Positions 34,495-45,789 of a stretch of 64,000 bases of DNA are shown piece after piece. A program made the position numbers and the translations under genes. The number at the start of each line of letters is the position of its first letter. Position 1 is the first letter of the stretch. Source of the stretch: Candidatus Saccharibacteria bacterium. GTDB lineage: Bacteria; Patescibacteriota; Saccharimonadia; Saccharimonadales; Saccharimonadaceae. The notes under the pieces were generated by a model, which saw only the letters and a list, made by a program, of their open reading frames with translations, was not told where the DNA came from and searched no databases. The DNA lies in the NCBI GenBank assembly GCA_016699895.1, contig CP064991.1, forward strand, positions 620,001 to 684,000, read 5' to 3'.

Positions 34495-35229
34495 TTCACC
34501 TGGTTTTGCAAATGCTCCGGTTCGCGTGTAACCAGTCAGCGCTGCCAAACTAGCCTCTAAATCAGTGGTGACAAATCTAGCTTCTGCGGCCGATTGGTGT
34601 ATATGGTGCAAGCCGTTACTGTGCGATTCGGTATCTACCGGTTCGCCGAATCTCACGTTTATAGCTGATAGCCAACCATCTGGTTTCAGCTCGCCGTTAG
34701 TATCACGATCTGGCGTAATCGCTACTGGCACGAGTGGTACATTGGCTCGCAAGGCGATCTGCGCCGCCCCGGCATGGAATCGCGCCTGTTTGCCCGGTTC
34801 AGCCAAAGTTCCCTCGGGGAATATCCCGATTGCATGTTCGTCATTAGTCAAAGCCTGCACGGCAGCATCGAGTGCTGCGCCGCCATTGCCTCGTCCGCCA
34901 CGATCAACTGGGATTTGACCCGTGGCGTTCATCACAAATTTGACTACCTGACCAAATTTTCCTTTATCATCAGTACCTTTGCCATCAAAATAACCTCTTT
35001 TCGCCAAAAACCGCAAAGGTTCTTGTGTTTCCTCGTAATAGGCTAGCGCCAAATATAACGGATCAAATATACTACTGTGATTGGCCGCTATCACCGCAGG
35101 ACCAGCCGGTATATTTTCCGTCCCGGTAACATTGAGACGTCTAGAAACATTCACAGCCAACCTAGCCATTGGATATAGCCGCTGGTAATTCCTCACATAG
35201 GCCGCAACATTTGGGTCTCGTTCTCTCAT
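34462..35229 (-). CDS. plsC: 1-acyl-sn-glycerol-3-phosphate acyltransferase
   Basis: Adds the second acyl chain to lysophosphatidate. The H-x4-D motif is NHSSIFD (His51, Asp56), the substrate motif FPEGTLAEPG, and PVDRGGRGN precedes it. 255 aa, one amphipathic or membrane-associated N-terminal region. Together with cdsA it suggests a partial phospholipid pathway, perhaps using host-derived precursors. The minus-strand TATAAT lies 16 bases before the ATG. Confidence 0.9.
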   Translation of the reverse strand: MRERDPNVAAYVRNYQRLYPMARLAVNVSRRLNVTGTENIPAGPAVIAANHSSIFDPLYLALAYYEETQEPLRFLAKRGYFDGKGTDDKGKFGQVVKFVMNATGQIPVDRGGRGNGGAALDAAVQALTNDEHAIGIFPEGTLAEPGKQARFHAGAAQIALRANVPLVPVAITPDRDTNGELKPDGWLSAINVRFGEPVDTESHSNGLHHIHQSAAEARFVTTDLEASLAALTGYTRTGAFAKPGELRRRHSRRQR

Positions 35230-35277
35230 AACTATAGTAATCTATATTATAACAGAGACAAGACACTGATCAAAATA

Positions 35278-36276
35278 TTATTGGCGATGAAGCACTTCGA
35301 GATTCTCATTGCCGAGGACTAGTACCGTTGCGAGATTATAGTCAATTAGAAAATCGATAGCCTGCGTAATTTCAGTTTCGCTCGGTTTGCCCGCCACAGG
35401 ATCCTTGATCATAACGCCCTTGGCGTCAAACTCAGCGCCATAACGCGCCTGCAATGTCATCATCGCCGTATCATGAAAAGCCCAGGCGTCAACGTTAAAG
35501 ATTTCCATTTCCGTGCCGTCGTCTTTATGGAGATCGGCGTCTCTCGCCATTGCCGATAATGCTGATCGGTTCAAGGTTGCTTTGTCACGACCAGAGTTCC
35601 AAAGGGCGGCAATCTCACCGTGCTGATCAATGAGATGTGTGGATTTATGCTCCATGACTTCCTCTAATGCAGCAGTTCGCTCCTGCGCCAGATCGCCAGC
35701 CGACTTGTCAGAATCTGCTGATGGCGTCATCATTGATTGAACCGTTGCTAGATAATCCATGTCGGTTGTACTAGCACCGTAGCCTAGCCCGGTACGTAGT
35801 TGCGCAATTGATCCGCGCGCGTCCTGCATCTTTTGCAAAATGTCGAGCAATCTATCATTCGCGCCGCAGCCGCTGTTACGACCTTGATCATCGTCATGCG
35901 CCCCGAGCGGCAAACCGGCGTCCTTCATGCGCTGTGCAAAATTTGGCATCGTATCAACCGTACCAGTACCGAGCAGCATAAAATAAAGTCCGATCGAGCC
36001 GCCCGCGCCGTTGGCTGTCAGTTCGCCTAGCTCATCTGGGCTGCGACCATCAACGCAAGATTGAACGAGACGTTGCAGATTTTCGAGCTTTTGATAATAT
36101 TTCGATGCATCTGAGCGCACAATCTCGCCGCGCATCATCATAGCTCTATTGGTTTCTGTCTCGCTATCGTTATCTGGTCCGATTGAGCCGGTAGCTACGG
36201 ATGGATCATCTAATAAATCACCGAGCCGCCCCAGACGAACGATGTTGATGTCTGGCCGTGTTTCTACTTCGGGCAT
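35278..36276 (-). CDS. zeta-class (cadmium-type) carbonic anhydrase-like metalloprotein
   Basis: 332 aa, cytoplasmic. It carries C-x-D-x-R (Cys74, Asp76, Arg78 in SCVDGR) and H-x9-C (His127, Cys137 in GAHDDDQGRNSGCGAND). In the diatom enzyme CDCA1 the metal ligands are Cys263, His315 and Cys325, spaced 52 and 10; here the spacing is 53 and 10. The Asp-Arg dyad next to the first Cys is shared by beta- and zeta-class enzymes. The rest (NGAGGSIGLYF, then a long helical C-terminal half) is not informative. GGAGG Shine-Dalgarno. It follows atpC by 51 bases on the same strand and may belong to the atp transcript. Activity is inferred from ligand spacing only. Confidence 0.65.
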   Translation of the reverse strand: MPEVETRPDINIVRLGRLGDLLDDPSVATGSIGPDNDSETETNRAMMMRGEIVRSDASKYYQKLENLQRLVQSCVDGRSPDELGELTANGAGGSIGLYFMLLGTGTVDTMPNFAQRMKDAGLPLGAHDDDQGRNSGCGANDRLLDILQKMQDARGSIAQLRTGLGYGASTTDMDYLATVQSMMTPSADSDKSAGDLAQERTAALEEVMEHKSTHLIDQHGEIAALWNSGRDKATLNRSALSAMARDADLHKDDGTEMEIFNVDAWAFHDTAMMTLQARYGAEFDAKGVMIKDPVAGKPSETEITQAIDFLIDYNLATVLVLGNENLEVLHRQ

Positions 36277-36327
36277 AGTAAAGCCTCCTTGATTTGGGTT
36301 AGTCGTATATCTCTCCTCGTTAATAGT

Positions 36328-36779
36328 TTATTTGAATCTGGTTCGCGTTTGATGGCGACGTAGTCCAGCCACCTTGAGACGAGTCTGATGGCGATCGATC
36401 AGCTGCGTAGCTTTCTCTAGCTCGACCTGATCAGCGGCATTGTCACGCATCTGGAGCGCGCGTTCGAGCGCCTTTTGGCTTTCGGCTTCGATGATGTCAT
36501 CACCATGGTCAGCTTCGTCGACTAGCACTCTTACCCGTCCAGGATCGATCTCAATTATACCACCGCTGGTCGCAAAATACTCTAGTGCCGTGTCGGGATC
36601 GGTCTTTTGCCGTCTCACTGCAATTACACCAGCTTTTGCTAGACTAACTAGCGGCTCATGGCCAGGAAAAACCGATATCTCACCGATCGTAGTCGGCAAA
36701 ATTACCTCATAAACCTCCTCGTCCATCTTTTGGCCGAGTAGGGTAATGAGTTGCAGTTGTAGCATTGGCTGGGTAGCCA

Positions 36780-36780
<1 letters not shown>
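36328..36780 (-). CDS. atpC: ATP synthase epsilon subunit
   Basis: Central-stalk subunit that regulates ATPase activity. 150 aa: the beta-sandwich N-terminal domain (MLQLQLITLLGQK...ISVFPGHEPLVSLAKAGVIAV, with GGIIEIDPGRVRVLVDEAD) and a C-terminal helical hairpin. Last gene of the atp operon; its start overlaps the end of atpD by one base (TAATG). Confidence 0.92.
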
Positions 36781-39069
<2,289 letters not shown>

Positions 39070-39070
<1 letters not shown>

Positions 39071-39558
39071 TAGTCTTGCTCCTCGTCAATATTATCGTCA
39101 AGTTCATGGATATCGCCACCAGATTTTTCGAGATCGATTAGCCGTTTCACTTTATCAACGAGCATTTCGTAGTTCTGCCACAATCGCTCCTCGGTAAAAC
39201 GAGGTCCCAGGTCTAGAACCTGCCACCAGATAACATTATCGCCCCTGAACCAATCTGGAGTTTGTTCACGATCGGCAATATTAACCACCAAGTCATACTG
39301 CGACAACATTTCTGGAGTTAGTTGATGGCGAGCGAAATCACTAGCATCTATCCCAAACTTTTCGGATAGAGCAGTCAGAGTACTAGGTCGATGATGACCT
39401 AGTCGTTCAACTTCGCCCAGTGTCTGTTGCTCTGGATTCGTTTCATAAACCCCGGTACCCGCGCTATTTGCAGAATCGGTTTTCGTCCAATGGTTATACA
39501 AGGCCATCGCGGTTTGCGAGCGACCGATGTTTGCATAACAAACGAACAGAACTTTCAC
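39070..39558 (-). CDS. low-molecular-weight phosphatase / arsenate reductase-like protein inside the atp operon
   Basis: 162 aa. The N-terminal P-loop C-x5-R-S reads VCYANIGRSQTA (Cys7, Arg13), followed by SAGTGVYE and the RHQLTPEMLSQYDLVVN stretch; a late Asp (VLDLGPRF) may be the acid. This is the LMW protein tyrosine phosphatase/ArsC fold; the substrate is unknown. GTG start whose G is the last base of the true atpA stop (TAGTG), and its own stop overlaps atpG (TAATG), so it is translationally locked into the atp operon between atpA and atpG, where bacteria normally have nothing. Confidence 0.8.
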
Positions 39559-41085
39559 TAGTTAAACTCCTTCGCCACTTTCTCGGCCAATGCTTTGATC
39601 GCGCCGATTAGTGCATCGTCTGGCTTGTCGCCGTTACCTGAGGCTCTTGACGGCGTCTTTTTGGTCTTTTTGGAAACGGGCAAGCAGGGCATCAACTGCG
39701 TCGTGGATTTTCGCCACTGGAACTTCGTCAAACGCACCGCTCGTTAAGGCCGACACCGACACCACCTGTTGCCAAATGGCGAGAGGCTGATACTGCGGTT
39801 GTTTCAATAGTTCAGTCAAGCGCTGACCGCGGTCGATACGCGCTTTGGTTTCGGCATCGAGATCCGAACCGAACTGGGCAAAGCTCGCTAGTTCACGGAA
39901 CTGAGCCAGGCTGAGGCGCAAGTTACCACTAACGGTTTTGACCGCCTTTGTCTGAGCAGCACCACCGACGCGTGACACCGACAAACCAACCGAAATAGCT
40001 GGCCTGATACCTTGATAGAACAGATCTGTCTCGAGGAAAATCTGACCGTCAGTAATCGAAATCACGTTAGTCGGAATATAGGCTGAAATGTCACCGGCCT
40101 GCGTCTCGATGATCGGCAGAGCCGTCAAGCTACCGCCGCCTAGATCGTCAGACAATTTAGCCGAACGCTCGAGCAAACGCGAATGCAGGTAAAAGACATC
40201 GCCAGGGAAGGCTTCGCGTCCCGGTGGACGACGCAGCAACAATGACATTTGGCGATAAGCCGCGGCATGTTTCGACAAATCATCATAGATGATCAAGGCG
40301 TGCTCGCTATTATCGCGGAAATATTCACCCATTGCAGTACCAGCGTACGGTGCCAAGTAGAGCATCGAAGCCGGATCAGCTGGACTGGTCGCCACCACGA
40401 TAGTTTGTTCCATCACGCCTTCGGCTTTGAGTCGCTCGACCAGGCGAGCTACCTTTGATAGTTTCTGACCAATCGCCACATAAACGTTCACCACACCGGT
40501 GTTTTGCCGCGCCTGGTTAATCATCGTATCGAGAGTAATGGCGGTTTTACCGGTTTGACGGTCGCCAATAATCAGCTCACGCTGGCCGCGACCGATCGGG
40601 ATCATGGTATCAATCGCCATAATACCTGTCATCAGTGGTTCATGGACGGCTTTTCGCGCCATGACACCAGGAGCTGATTTTTCAACTAACCCACGATGTT
40701 CGGTCTTGATTTCGCCTAAACCGTCGAGTGGCTCACCGAGCGGGTTAACGACGCGGCCGAGGAGCTCTGGGCCGACTGGAACTGATACAACTTCGCCAGT
40801 CAATGTAACTTTGGCACCAGCGGCGATCTGATTCTCGTCGCCTAGGAGTACGGCGCCGATTTCATCTTCCATTAGGTTCAGGGCGAAAGCATCGGCCACG
40901 CCGCCGTCAATCGTTTCGATTTTCAAGATTTCACTCGAGCCAGCCTCGCGGAGACCGTAAATCCAGGCCACGCCGTCACCGACGCGGATGACGATGCCAG
41001 ATTTTTCTAGCCCCTCGCTGACGTCTAGGTTAGCGATCGCATCGCGTAGTTCTTTTGATAATTCCTTGACTGATAATTCTGCCAT
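39558..41085 (-). CDS. atpA: ATP synthase alpha subunit, frameshifted near the C-terminus
   Basis: Non-catalytic nucleotide-binding F1 subunit. P-loop [24 protein letters not shown] and [10 protein letters not shown] blocks intact. The frame as given stops at 39634 (483 aa, ending DAVKSLR). In the next frame the family-like end follows: [19 protein letters not shown] and AEKVAKEFN, stop 39558-39560, which overlaps the next gene's GTG by one base. One extra base near 39645 explains this; the restored protein is about 508 aa, the usual size. The remote stop fits the tight spacing of this operon much better. Confidence 0.93.
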
Positions 41086-41095
41086 ATTACTCCTT

Positions 41096-41485
41096 TCAAA
41101 TCGCTCGTAGGCGCGTTAACTTTTTCTTTAGGCTGGCGTCCATTTCGGCCTCTGGGGTACGGACGATCACACCACCTAGCAGATCGCCGTCAACGCGCTC
41201 TGATAGCTCGACGGTTTTCGCTCCAGTTGCCGCCTTTAACATATCAACTAGCGCATCTCTCGTCTCCGTCGTCAGAGCTCTGGCGCTCGTGATATCAACG
41301 CTGAGATGCTGGTAATTTTTGACTAGCTCGGTCTCAATGTCTCTAATAATTAGATTGCTTTGGCGCATCTGGTGATTCGACGATAAATAAGCCGCCAGCA
41401 CCCTGGCAATGCGCTTTGGGGATTCACCAGCCACCAATTGAGCAGCGATAAATTTCGCTATTCGGCGACGAGAGGTCGAGTTCAC
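41096..41485 (-). CDS. atpH: ATP synthase delta subunit, short form
   Basis: Stator subunit linking F1 to the b subunits. 129 aa, well below the usual 175-180. The C-terminal domain is typical ([19 protein letters not shown], then [11 protein letters not shown]), but only about 45-60 residues stand for the N-terminal six-helix bundle. Four-base overlap with atpF. No frameshift that would restore a longer N-terminus is seen, because atpF is intact upstream. Confidence 0.82.
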   Translation of the reverse strand: MNSTSRRRIAKFIAAQLVAGESPKRIARVLAAYLSSNHQMRQSNLIIRDIETELVKNYQHLSVDITSARALTTETRDALVDMLKAATGAKTVELSERVDGDLLGGVIVRTPEAEMDASLKKKLTRLRAI

Positions 41486-42030
41486 TTGGCGCTCTCCTTG
41501 ATGGCTTTTGAGATGATCTTTTTATCAGCCGCATTGTCGACTTTCTGACTCACGACTTTTTCGGTCGCGAGAGCCACTAACGAAGCAGTCTCATCCCGTA
41601 GCATGGTGCGTGCTGCCTCGACATCACGATCTAGTTGAGCCTTGGCGGCCGATACCATAGCCTCGGCACGACGTTCGGCATCCTTTTCGCTATCGAGCAG
41701 CATCTGGGTTGATTGTTCACGAGCAGCGTCAACTATCTCGTTCGCCTCGTCGCGAGCGGTTTTCAATTGAGCAGCGATTTCCTCGGCAGCTTTTTCGGAC
41801 TTTTCAGTCGCTTCTTTGGCGGCTTTGACCGAATCATTGATCAATTTGTCGCGACGATCAAGCATCGCGAGAATCGGTGGATAGATCCATTTCGCGAGAA
41901 TAAACACCAACAAACCAAAGGCGATAGCCTGCAGAGTCAGAATCTTCCAGTCTATGCCCAGTGACTCAAAAATTCCACCGGAGGCTTCGCTCGTGGCCGC
42001 ATTTGCTAGTAGGGTGAGAATTTCTTGCAT
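41482..42030 (-). CDS. atpF: ATP synthase b subunit
   Basis: 182 aa. One N-terminal TM (ILTLQAIAFGLLVFILAKWIYPPIL, about residues 30-54) and a long charged coiled coil rich in Ala, Glu, Lys and Arg forming the peripheral stalk. Only one b-type gene is present, so the stalk should be a b homodimer. Confidence 0.93.
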   Translation of the reverse strand: MQEILTLLANAATSEASGGIFESLGIDWKILTLQAIAFGLLVFILAKWIYPPILAMLDRRDKLINDSVKAAKEATEKSEKAAEEIAAQLKTARDEANEIVDAAREQSTQMLLDSEKDAERRAEAMVSAAKAQLDRDVEAARTMLRDETASLVALATEKVVSQKVDNAADKKIISKAIKESAK

Positions 42031-42043
42031 CTTTTACGGATTC

Positions 42044-42256
42044 CTACATTACTTTACTGAGAATTGCTACGATGATACCGATGATAGCTAGGGCGTCTGT
42101 AAACGAGATCGCGAGCACCATCAAGGTACGAATATCACCGATTTTTTCTGGGTTGCGACCAGCTGCACTCAAACCAGCAAAACCGATCAAACCTACGCCG
42201 ATTGCAGCACCAAAAGCTGGGATTGCATAGGCCAAACTAAATGCTAAACTTTCCAT
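42044..42256 (-). CDS. atpE: ATP synthase c subunit
   Basis: 70-aa hairpin of two TMs joined by the polar loop AGRNPEKIGD. The ion-binding carboxylate is Asp54 in SFTDALAIIG. The Gln/Glu-Thr/Ser ligands of Na+-type rings are not seen in helix 1, which suggests proton coupling. Confidence 0.95.
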   Translation of the reverse strand: MESLAFSLAYAIPAFGAAIGVGLIGFAGLSAAGRNPEKIGDIRTLMVLAISFTDALAIIGIIVAILSKVM

Positions 42257-42273
42257 TATTACTCCTTACTTTT

Positions 42274-43080
42274 TTACGTTGTTATCTCACTCATCCGCTT
42301 AGCTTCAGCTGAGTGATCGGGCTCATGGTGACCGCCGTGTTCGACAGCCAATCCAACAAAAACGGTGGCCAACATAAAGAACACATAGGCCTGAATGCCA
42401 CCGATGAACAATTCAAAGATATAAAATAACGGTAATATCGCCGGGCTGGCATATTGGCCTAGGTAGGCGACGACAATCAACAGCACTTCGCCGGCAAAAA
42501 CGTTACCGAACAAGCGCATTGCCAGGGCGATCAGACGCGAAAATTCGGCAATGATCTCTAGTAGACCACTAAATGAACCGATCGGATCTTTGATCGGGTT
42601 GATGAAATAGCGTTCAAAATTAGCTTTGCTACCGAGTACCTTGATCGCCCAAACCTGCACAGCGATAATCGTGATAATCGCTAGCATTACGGTAAAATTC
42701 AAATCCGCCGCCTGCGAACGAAATAGGGCATGCTCGCCCCAGGTGACTGCTTCGCCAACAAATGGCAAAACGCCGGTGTAATATTGAATCGCTACAATAA
42801 AAAAGATCGTGATCGCAAACGGCGCGACCTGGCGAGCAACTTTTTTATTAGGAATTACATCGTGAATGGTTTTATAAAGCCCCTCGAAACACCACAACGC
42901 CAGTCGGGTAAAGAAACCTTTTCGGGCTAAGCCGTCGCGATCTTTTTTGACCGCATGCGCCGTAAACGCTAGCCAACCGATCACGATCACTATGCCCAAA
43001 ATACCTAATAGGATCGAATTCGTAATCGTAACCCCAAAAATCTCAAATAGTGGCTCGGCTTTGATCGAAATACCGTGCAT
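42274..43080 (-). CDS. atpB: ATP synthase a subunit
   Basis: 268 aa, about six TMs. The half-channel helix EFSRLIALAMRLFGNVFAGE has the essential Arg, followed by the IFELFIGGIQAYVFFMLATVF helix with Glu and Gln. A His-rich cytoplasmic tail (EHGGHHEPDH) ends the protein. Confidence 0.95.
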   Translation of the reverse strand: MHGISIKAEPLFEIFGVTITNSILLGILGIVIVIGWLAFTAHAVKKDRDGLARKGFFTRLALWCFEGLYKTIHDVIPNKKVARQVAPFAITIFFIVAIQYYTGVLPFVGEAVTWGEHALFRSQAADLNFTVMLAIITIIAVQVWAIKVLGSKANFERYFINPIKDPIGSFSGLLEIIAEFSRLIALAMRLFGNVFAGEVLLIVVAYLGQYASPAILPLFYIFELFIGGIQAYVFFMLATVFVGLAVEHGGHHEPDHSAEAKRMSEITT

Positions 43081-43371
43081 CTATTTCTTCTCCTCGGGAG
43101 TCTTCTCTTTGGTAGCAGGAGACTTTTTCTGATAACTTTTCAGCTGTTTATAAATTAGCCAACCAGCCACCACAAACCCGACAACTGCGCCGATGATGGC
43201 ATAAAAGGCAGTCTGCACCAAATAGGCATCGACTAGCAAACCAGCCATAAATAGTACAAAAACTGGTATCGCCATGCGGCAGGTCGCAGACAGCATTGCG
43301 TTAACTAGATCAACTTTAACACCTCGCTCGGCAGCACGAACAGACTCTGGGGGCATGTGTTTCTCGCTCAT
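43081..43371 (-). CDS. AtpI/AtpZ-like small membrane protein, first gene of the atp operon
   Basis: 96 aa with two TMs (PVFVLFMAGLLVDAY and FYAIIGAVVGFVVAGWLIY) and a Lys-rich tail, the usual layout of AtpI/AtpZ proteins that precede atpB and help c-ring assembly or ion supply. The stop abuts the atpB start. A minus-strand TGcTATGAT box ends nine bases before its ATG (43386-43381), with AGGAA in between. Confidence 0.75.
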   Translation of the reverse strand: MSEKHMPPESVRAAERGVKVDLVNAMLSATCRMAIPVFVLFMAGLLVDAYLVQTAFYAIIGAVVGFVVAGWLIYKQLKSYQKKSPATKEKTPEEKK

Positions 43372-43380
43372 TTCCTATAT

Positions 43381-43386
43381 ATCATA
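43381..43386 (-). promoter_or_regulatory. promoter -10 of the atp operon
   Basis: Minus-strand TATGAT preceded by TGC. It would give a leader of only two or three bases for the first of ten co-directional genes. Confidence 0.55.
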
Positions 43387-43448
43387 GCAGGTATTTCAGG
43401 CAGTTTCAAGCACAAAATATAGCTATTTACGGGCTATGAATCGACCGA

Positions 43449-44756
43449 TTATTTTAGAGCTTGATCTTCTTTCATCGCCCGACGAAACAGGGCGACGACC
43501 TTTTCCGTTTGAGTCCGTTCGCCGAGCGATTCTGCCAGCTGTTTGCTATGGGCGCTGAATTTGGCACGCAATTTATCGTCCGACAAAATCGTAGCGATCT
43601 TGGCCGCCACATCACGCGGCGTATTTTTGGCGAGGAAACCATTTTCGCCGTCATGGAAACATTCCGAAACATCAGGGTCACAGAGCACCAGCGGCAATCC
43701 GGTATGCGCCGCCTCTTGAATGACTAATCCTTGGGTATCGGTCAGGGACGGGAACACGAAAACCTCGGCAGCCTGATACGCCATCGATAGCTCATCACGC
43801 GGCAAACGACCGGCAAATAGCACTTTACCAGCCGCCCGCGACGCGGTAGCCATCTCCTCTAGAGTTTCGCGGAAATCAAAATCGCCGACAAACACCAATT
43901 TGGCGTTGGGGCGTTTGCGAATCAGTTTTTCCATCATCGGGATCAACATCGCTAGGTTTTTCTCCTCGCCGAGACGTCCGACATAGATCACCACTTCGTC
44001 GGTCGGCGTCAGACCCAGACTTTTCCGGAAAGATTGCACCTTTTTGTCGCTCGCCACCGGCAAAGCATTCACCCCTGTTGGAATAACTTGTAGATTCAAA
44101 GATTGATGATTTTTCTCGGCTAGCATCGATAATTGTTTAGCCGACTTGCGACTCAGGGCGATCGTCGCATCGCAGGCGCTATAAAGGACTGAGATAGTTG
44201 CGCCGATCACGTTGGCCGGCAGAGACGAGTTGGTGCGACTGCTTTTCGATACAGGAGGAACGTAAGCTTTGGCCAACAGCTTCTTTTGCTCGGGGGTCAG
44301 TTCGAGTGTCATCGGCAAGATCATGCTAGCCATCGGCAGAGCCACAGCGGTCAAAAATGGGTAGCTCTTGGCATATTCATAAACATCGGTTGAATGTTGA
44401 CCGACTAACACGGCATTAGTTTTGCGCGCCGCATACGCCGCCATCGCACCGACCTGTCCAGTGGTCAGGAAATATAGCACGTCTAATTTCAATTCCCGAA
44501 TCTTTTTCAAAATGCGTGGCGGGAAAAACAGCGACAATTGAGACTCGCTAAACCCGACGCCTTTGATAGCGGGGAAGTGAATCACGCGTGGATCGTCGCG
44601 GTCAACCTCCATAACGTGATTGCGCAAATTAGCCGCCGGCGCAAAAATATAAACTTCGTGACCTAGGGCCTCGAGTTCACGCCTCGTAATCTCAACTACG
44701 TAGACAATGCCGTTGGTGGCTGGACGATAACTATCTGTAAAAAGACCGATTTTCAT
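43449..44756 (-). CDS. glycosyltransferase family 4 (GT-B), glycolipid-type
   Basis: 435 aa. N-terminal FTDSYRPATNGIVYVV, a membrane-associating hydrophobic helix near residue 140, VIPTGV, VYVGRLGEEKNL and the E-x7-E motif (FPSLTDTQGLVIQEA) in the C-terminal domain. This resembles enzymes that put glucose or mannose on diacylglycerol. The minus-strand TATAAT lies 13 bases before the ATG. The next gene downstream is another GT4. Confidence 0.85.
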   Translation of the reverse strand: MKIGLFTDSYRPATNGIVYVVEITRRELEALGHEVYIFAPAANLRNHVMEVDRDDPRVIHFPAIKGVGFSESQLSLFFPPRILKKIRELKLDVLYFLTTGQVGAMAAYAARKTNAVLVGQHSTDVYEYAKSYPFLTAVALPMASMILPMTLELTPEQKKLLAKAYVPPVSKSSRTNSSLPANVIGATISVLYSACDATIALSRKSAKQLSMLAEKNHQSLNLQVIPTGVNALPVASDKKVQSFRKSLGLTPTDEVVIYVGRLGEEKNLAMLIPMMEKLIRKRPNAKLVFVGDFDFRETLEEMATASRAAGKVLFAGRLPRDELSMAYQAAEVFVFPSLTDTQGLVIQEAAHTGLPLVLCDPDVSECFHDGENGFLAKNTPRDVAAKIATILSDDKLRAKFSAHSKQLAESLGERTQTEKVVALFRRAMKEDQALK

Positions 44757-44775
44757 TACTCTAGCCCCTATTATA

Positions 44776-45789
44776 TCATTTATCTAGCAAAGACCAGTAC
44801 AACTCAACTAACTGAGCACTGCCAGTCGGACTGTCGAAACGTTTGGCAATTGCCTTTGACCCTGCGATCGCTCGTTTCACGTATGCATTATCGGTGCGAA
44901 GTTTGTCTATGATTTTGACAAAGTCCGCATCGTTAGTGGCCATAAGTGCGTCGCCCCGAAAAGTATCGTCGTATTCTGGTATGTCGCGCAGAATTATCGG
45001 CAGCCCAGCGCCGGCCGCTTCGAGTACCGACATCGGATGATTTTCCTGATCGCTTGGCAGGAAAAAAGCATCAGCCGCCGCCAAATATTCGCGAGCCTGA
45101 TCTAGCGACACCACGCCGGTCCACTGCACGTTGCTAGGGGATTTGTCGACAATAGCATTCATCTTGCCAGTATCAGCGCCCAAGGCACCAAACGGCACGC
45201 CGCCAACCCAAATAAATTTTACCTGCGGCAATTTACGCGCCACGGTCGCAAAAGTGTCGATGCGTTTGCGCGGCTGGAGCTGGCCATTGCCGACCACTAC
45301 GAATTCATCGGCGCCGATTCCTAGTTTGTCGCGCGCTGCTTTTCGAGTCGCAGCATCAACCCGCAAAGCCGCCATGTTGATCGTGTTATAAATCGTTATA
45401 ACTGGTGTTTTAACGCGCATTTCTCCCTGCAAAATCTTTGCTGATTTACCGCTAACCGCAACTACCGCATCAACCCGATTATAAAAAGCATGTCGCACAT
45501 ACCAGAAAAAGATTCTCTCGACAAACTTGCCGCCCTTGATCGAGCCATTCATCGAACCGACGACCTGATGCGCTGTGAAAACTTTTTTACCGCGCGAAAA
45601 CAATAGGTGCAACATCGACATTGGATCAGGCGAATGAACATGGATAATGTCAGCCTTGTCCCAGCTATTGATCGTCACCGATACATCCGGTCGCGCTCGC
45701 AGTCCCCGCGACATTTCCTCGAACGCCGTGGCGACGCCATGACCTTTTGATTTGGTAGCGTAGAGAACATTAACGTGGAGTTTTTTCAT
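44776..45789 (-). CDS. glycosyltransferase family 4
   Basis: 337 aa. DIIHVHSPDPMSML, VVAVSGKSAKIL, VVGNGQLQPRKR and FLPSDQENHPMSVLEAAGAGLPIILRD (E-x7-E) mark a GT-B enzyme using a nucleotide sugar. Acceptor unknown, probably a glycolipid, given the preceding GT. Its ATG overlaps the stop of the hydrolase gene (TAATG). Confidence 0.85.
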   Translation of the reverse strand: MKKLHVNVLYATKSKGHGVATAFEEMSRGLRARPDVSVTINSWDKADIIHVHSPDPMSMLHLLFSRGKKVFTAHQVVGSMNGSIKGGKFVERIFFWYVRHAFYNRVDAVVAVSGKSAKILQGEMRVKTPVITIYNTINMAALRVDAATRKAARDKLGIGADEFVVVGNGQLQPRKRIDTFATVARKLPQVKFIWVGGVPFGALGADTGKMNAIVDKSPSNVQWTGVVSLDQAREYLAAADAFFLPSDQENHPMSVLEAAGAGLPIILRDIPEYDDTFRGDALMATNDADFVKIIDKLRTDNAYVKRAIAGSKAIAKRFDSPTGSAQLVELYWSLLDK

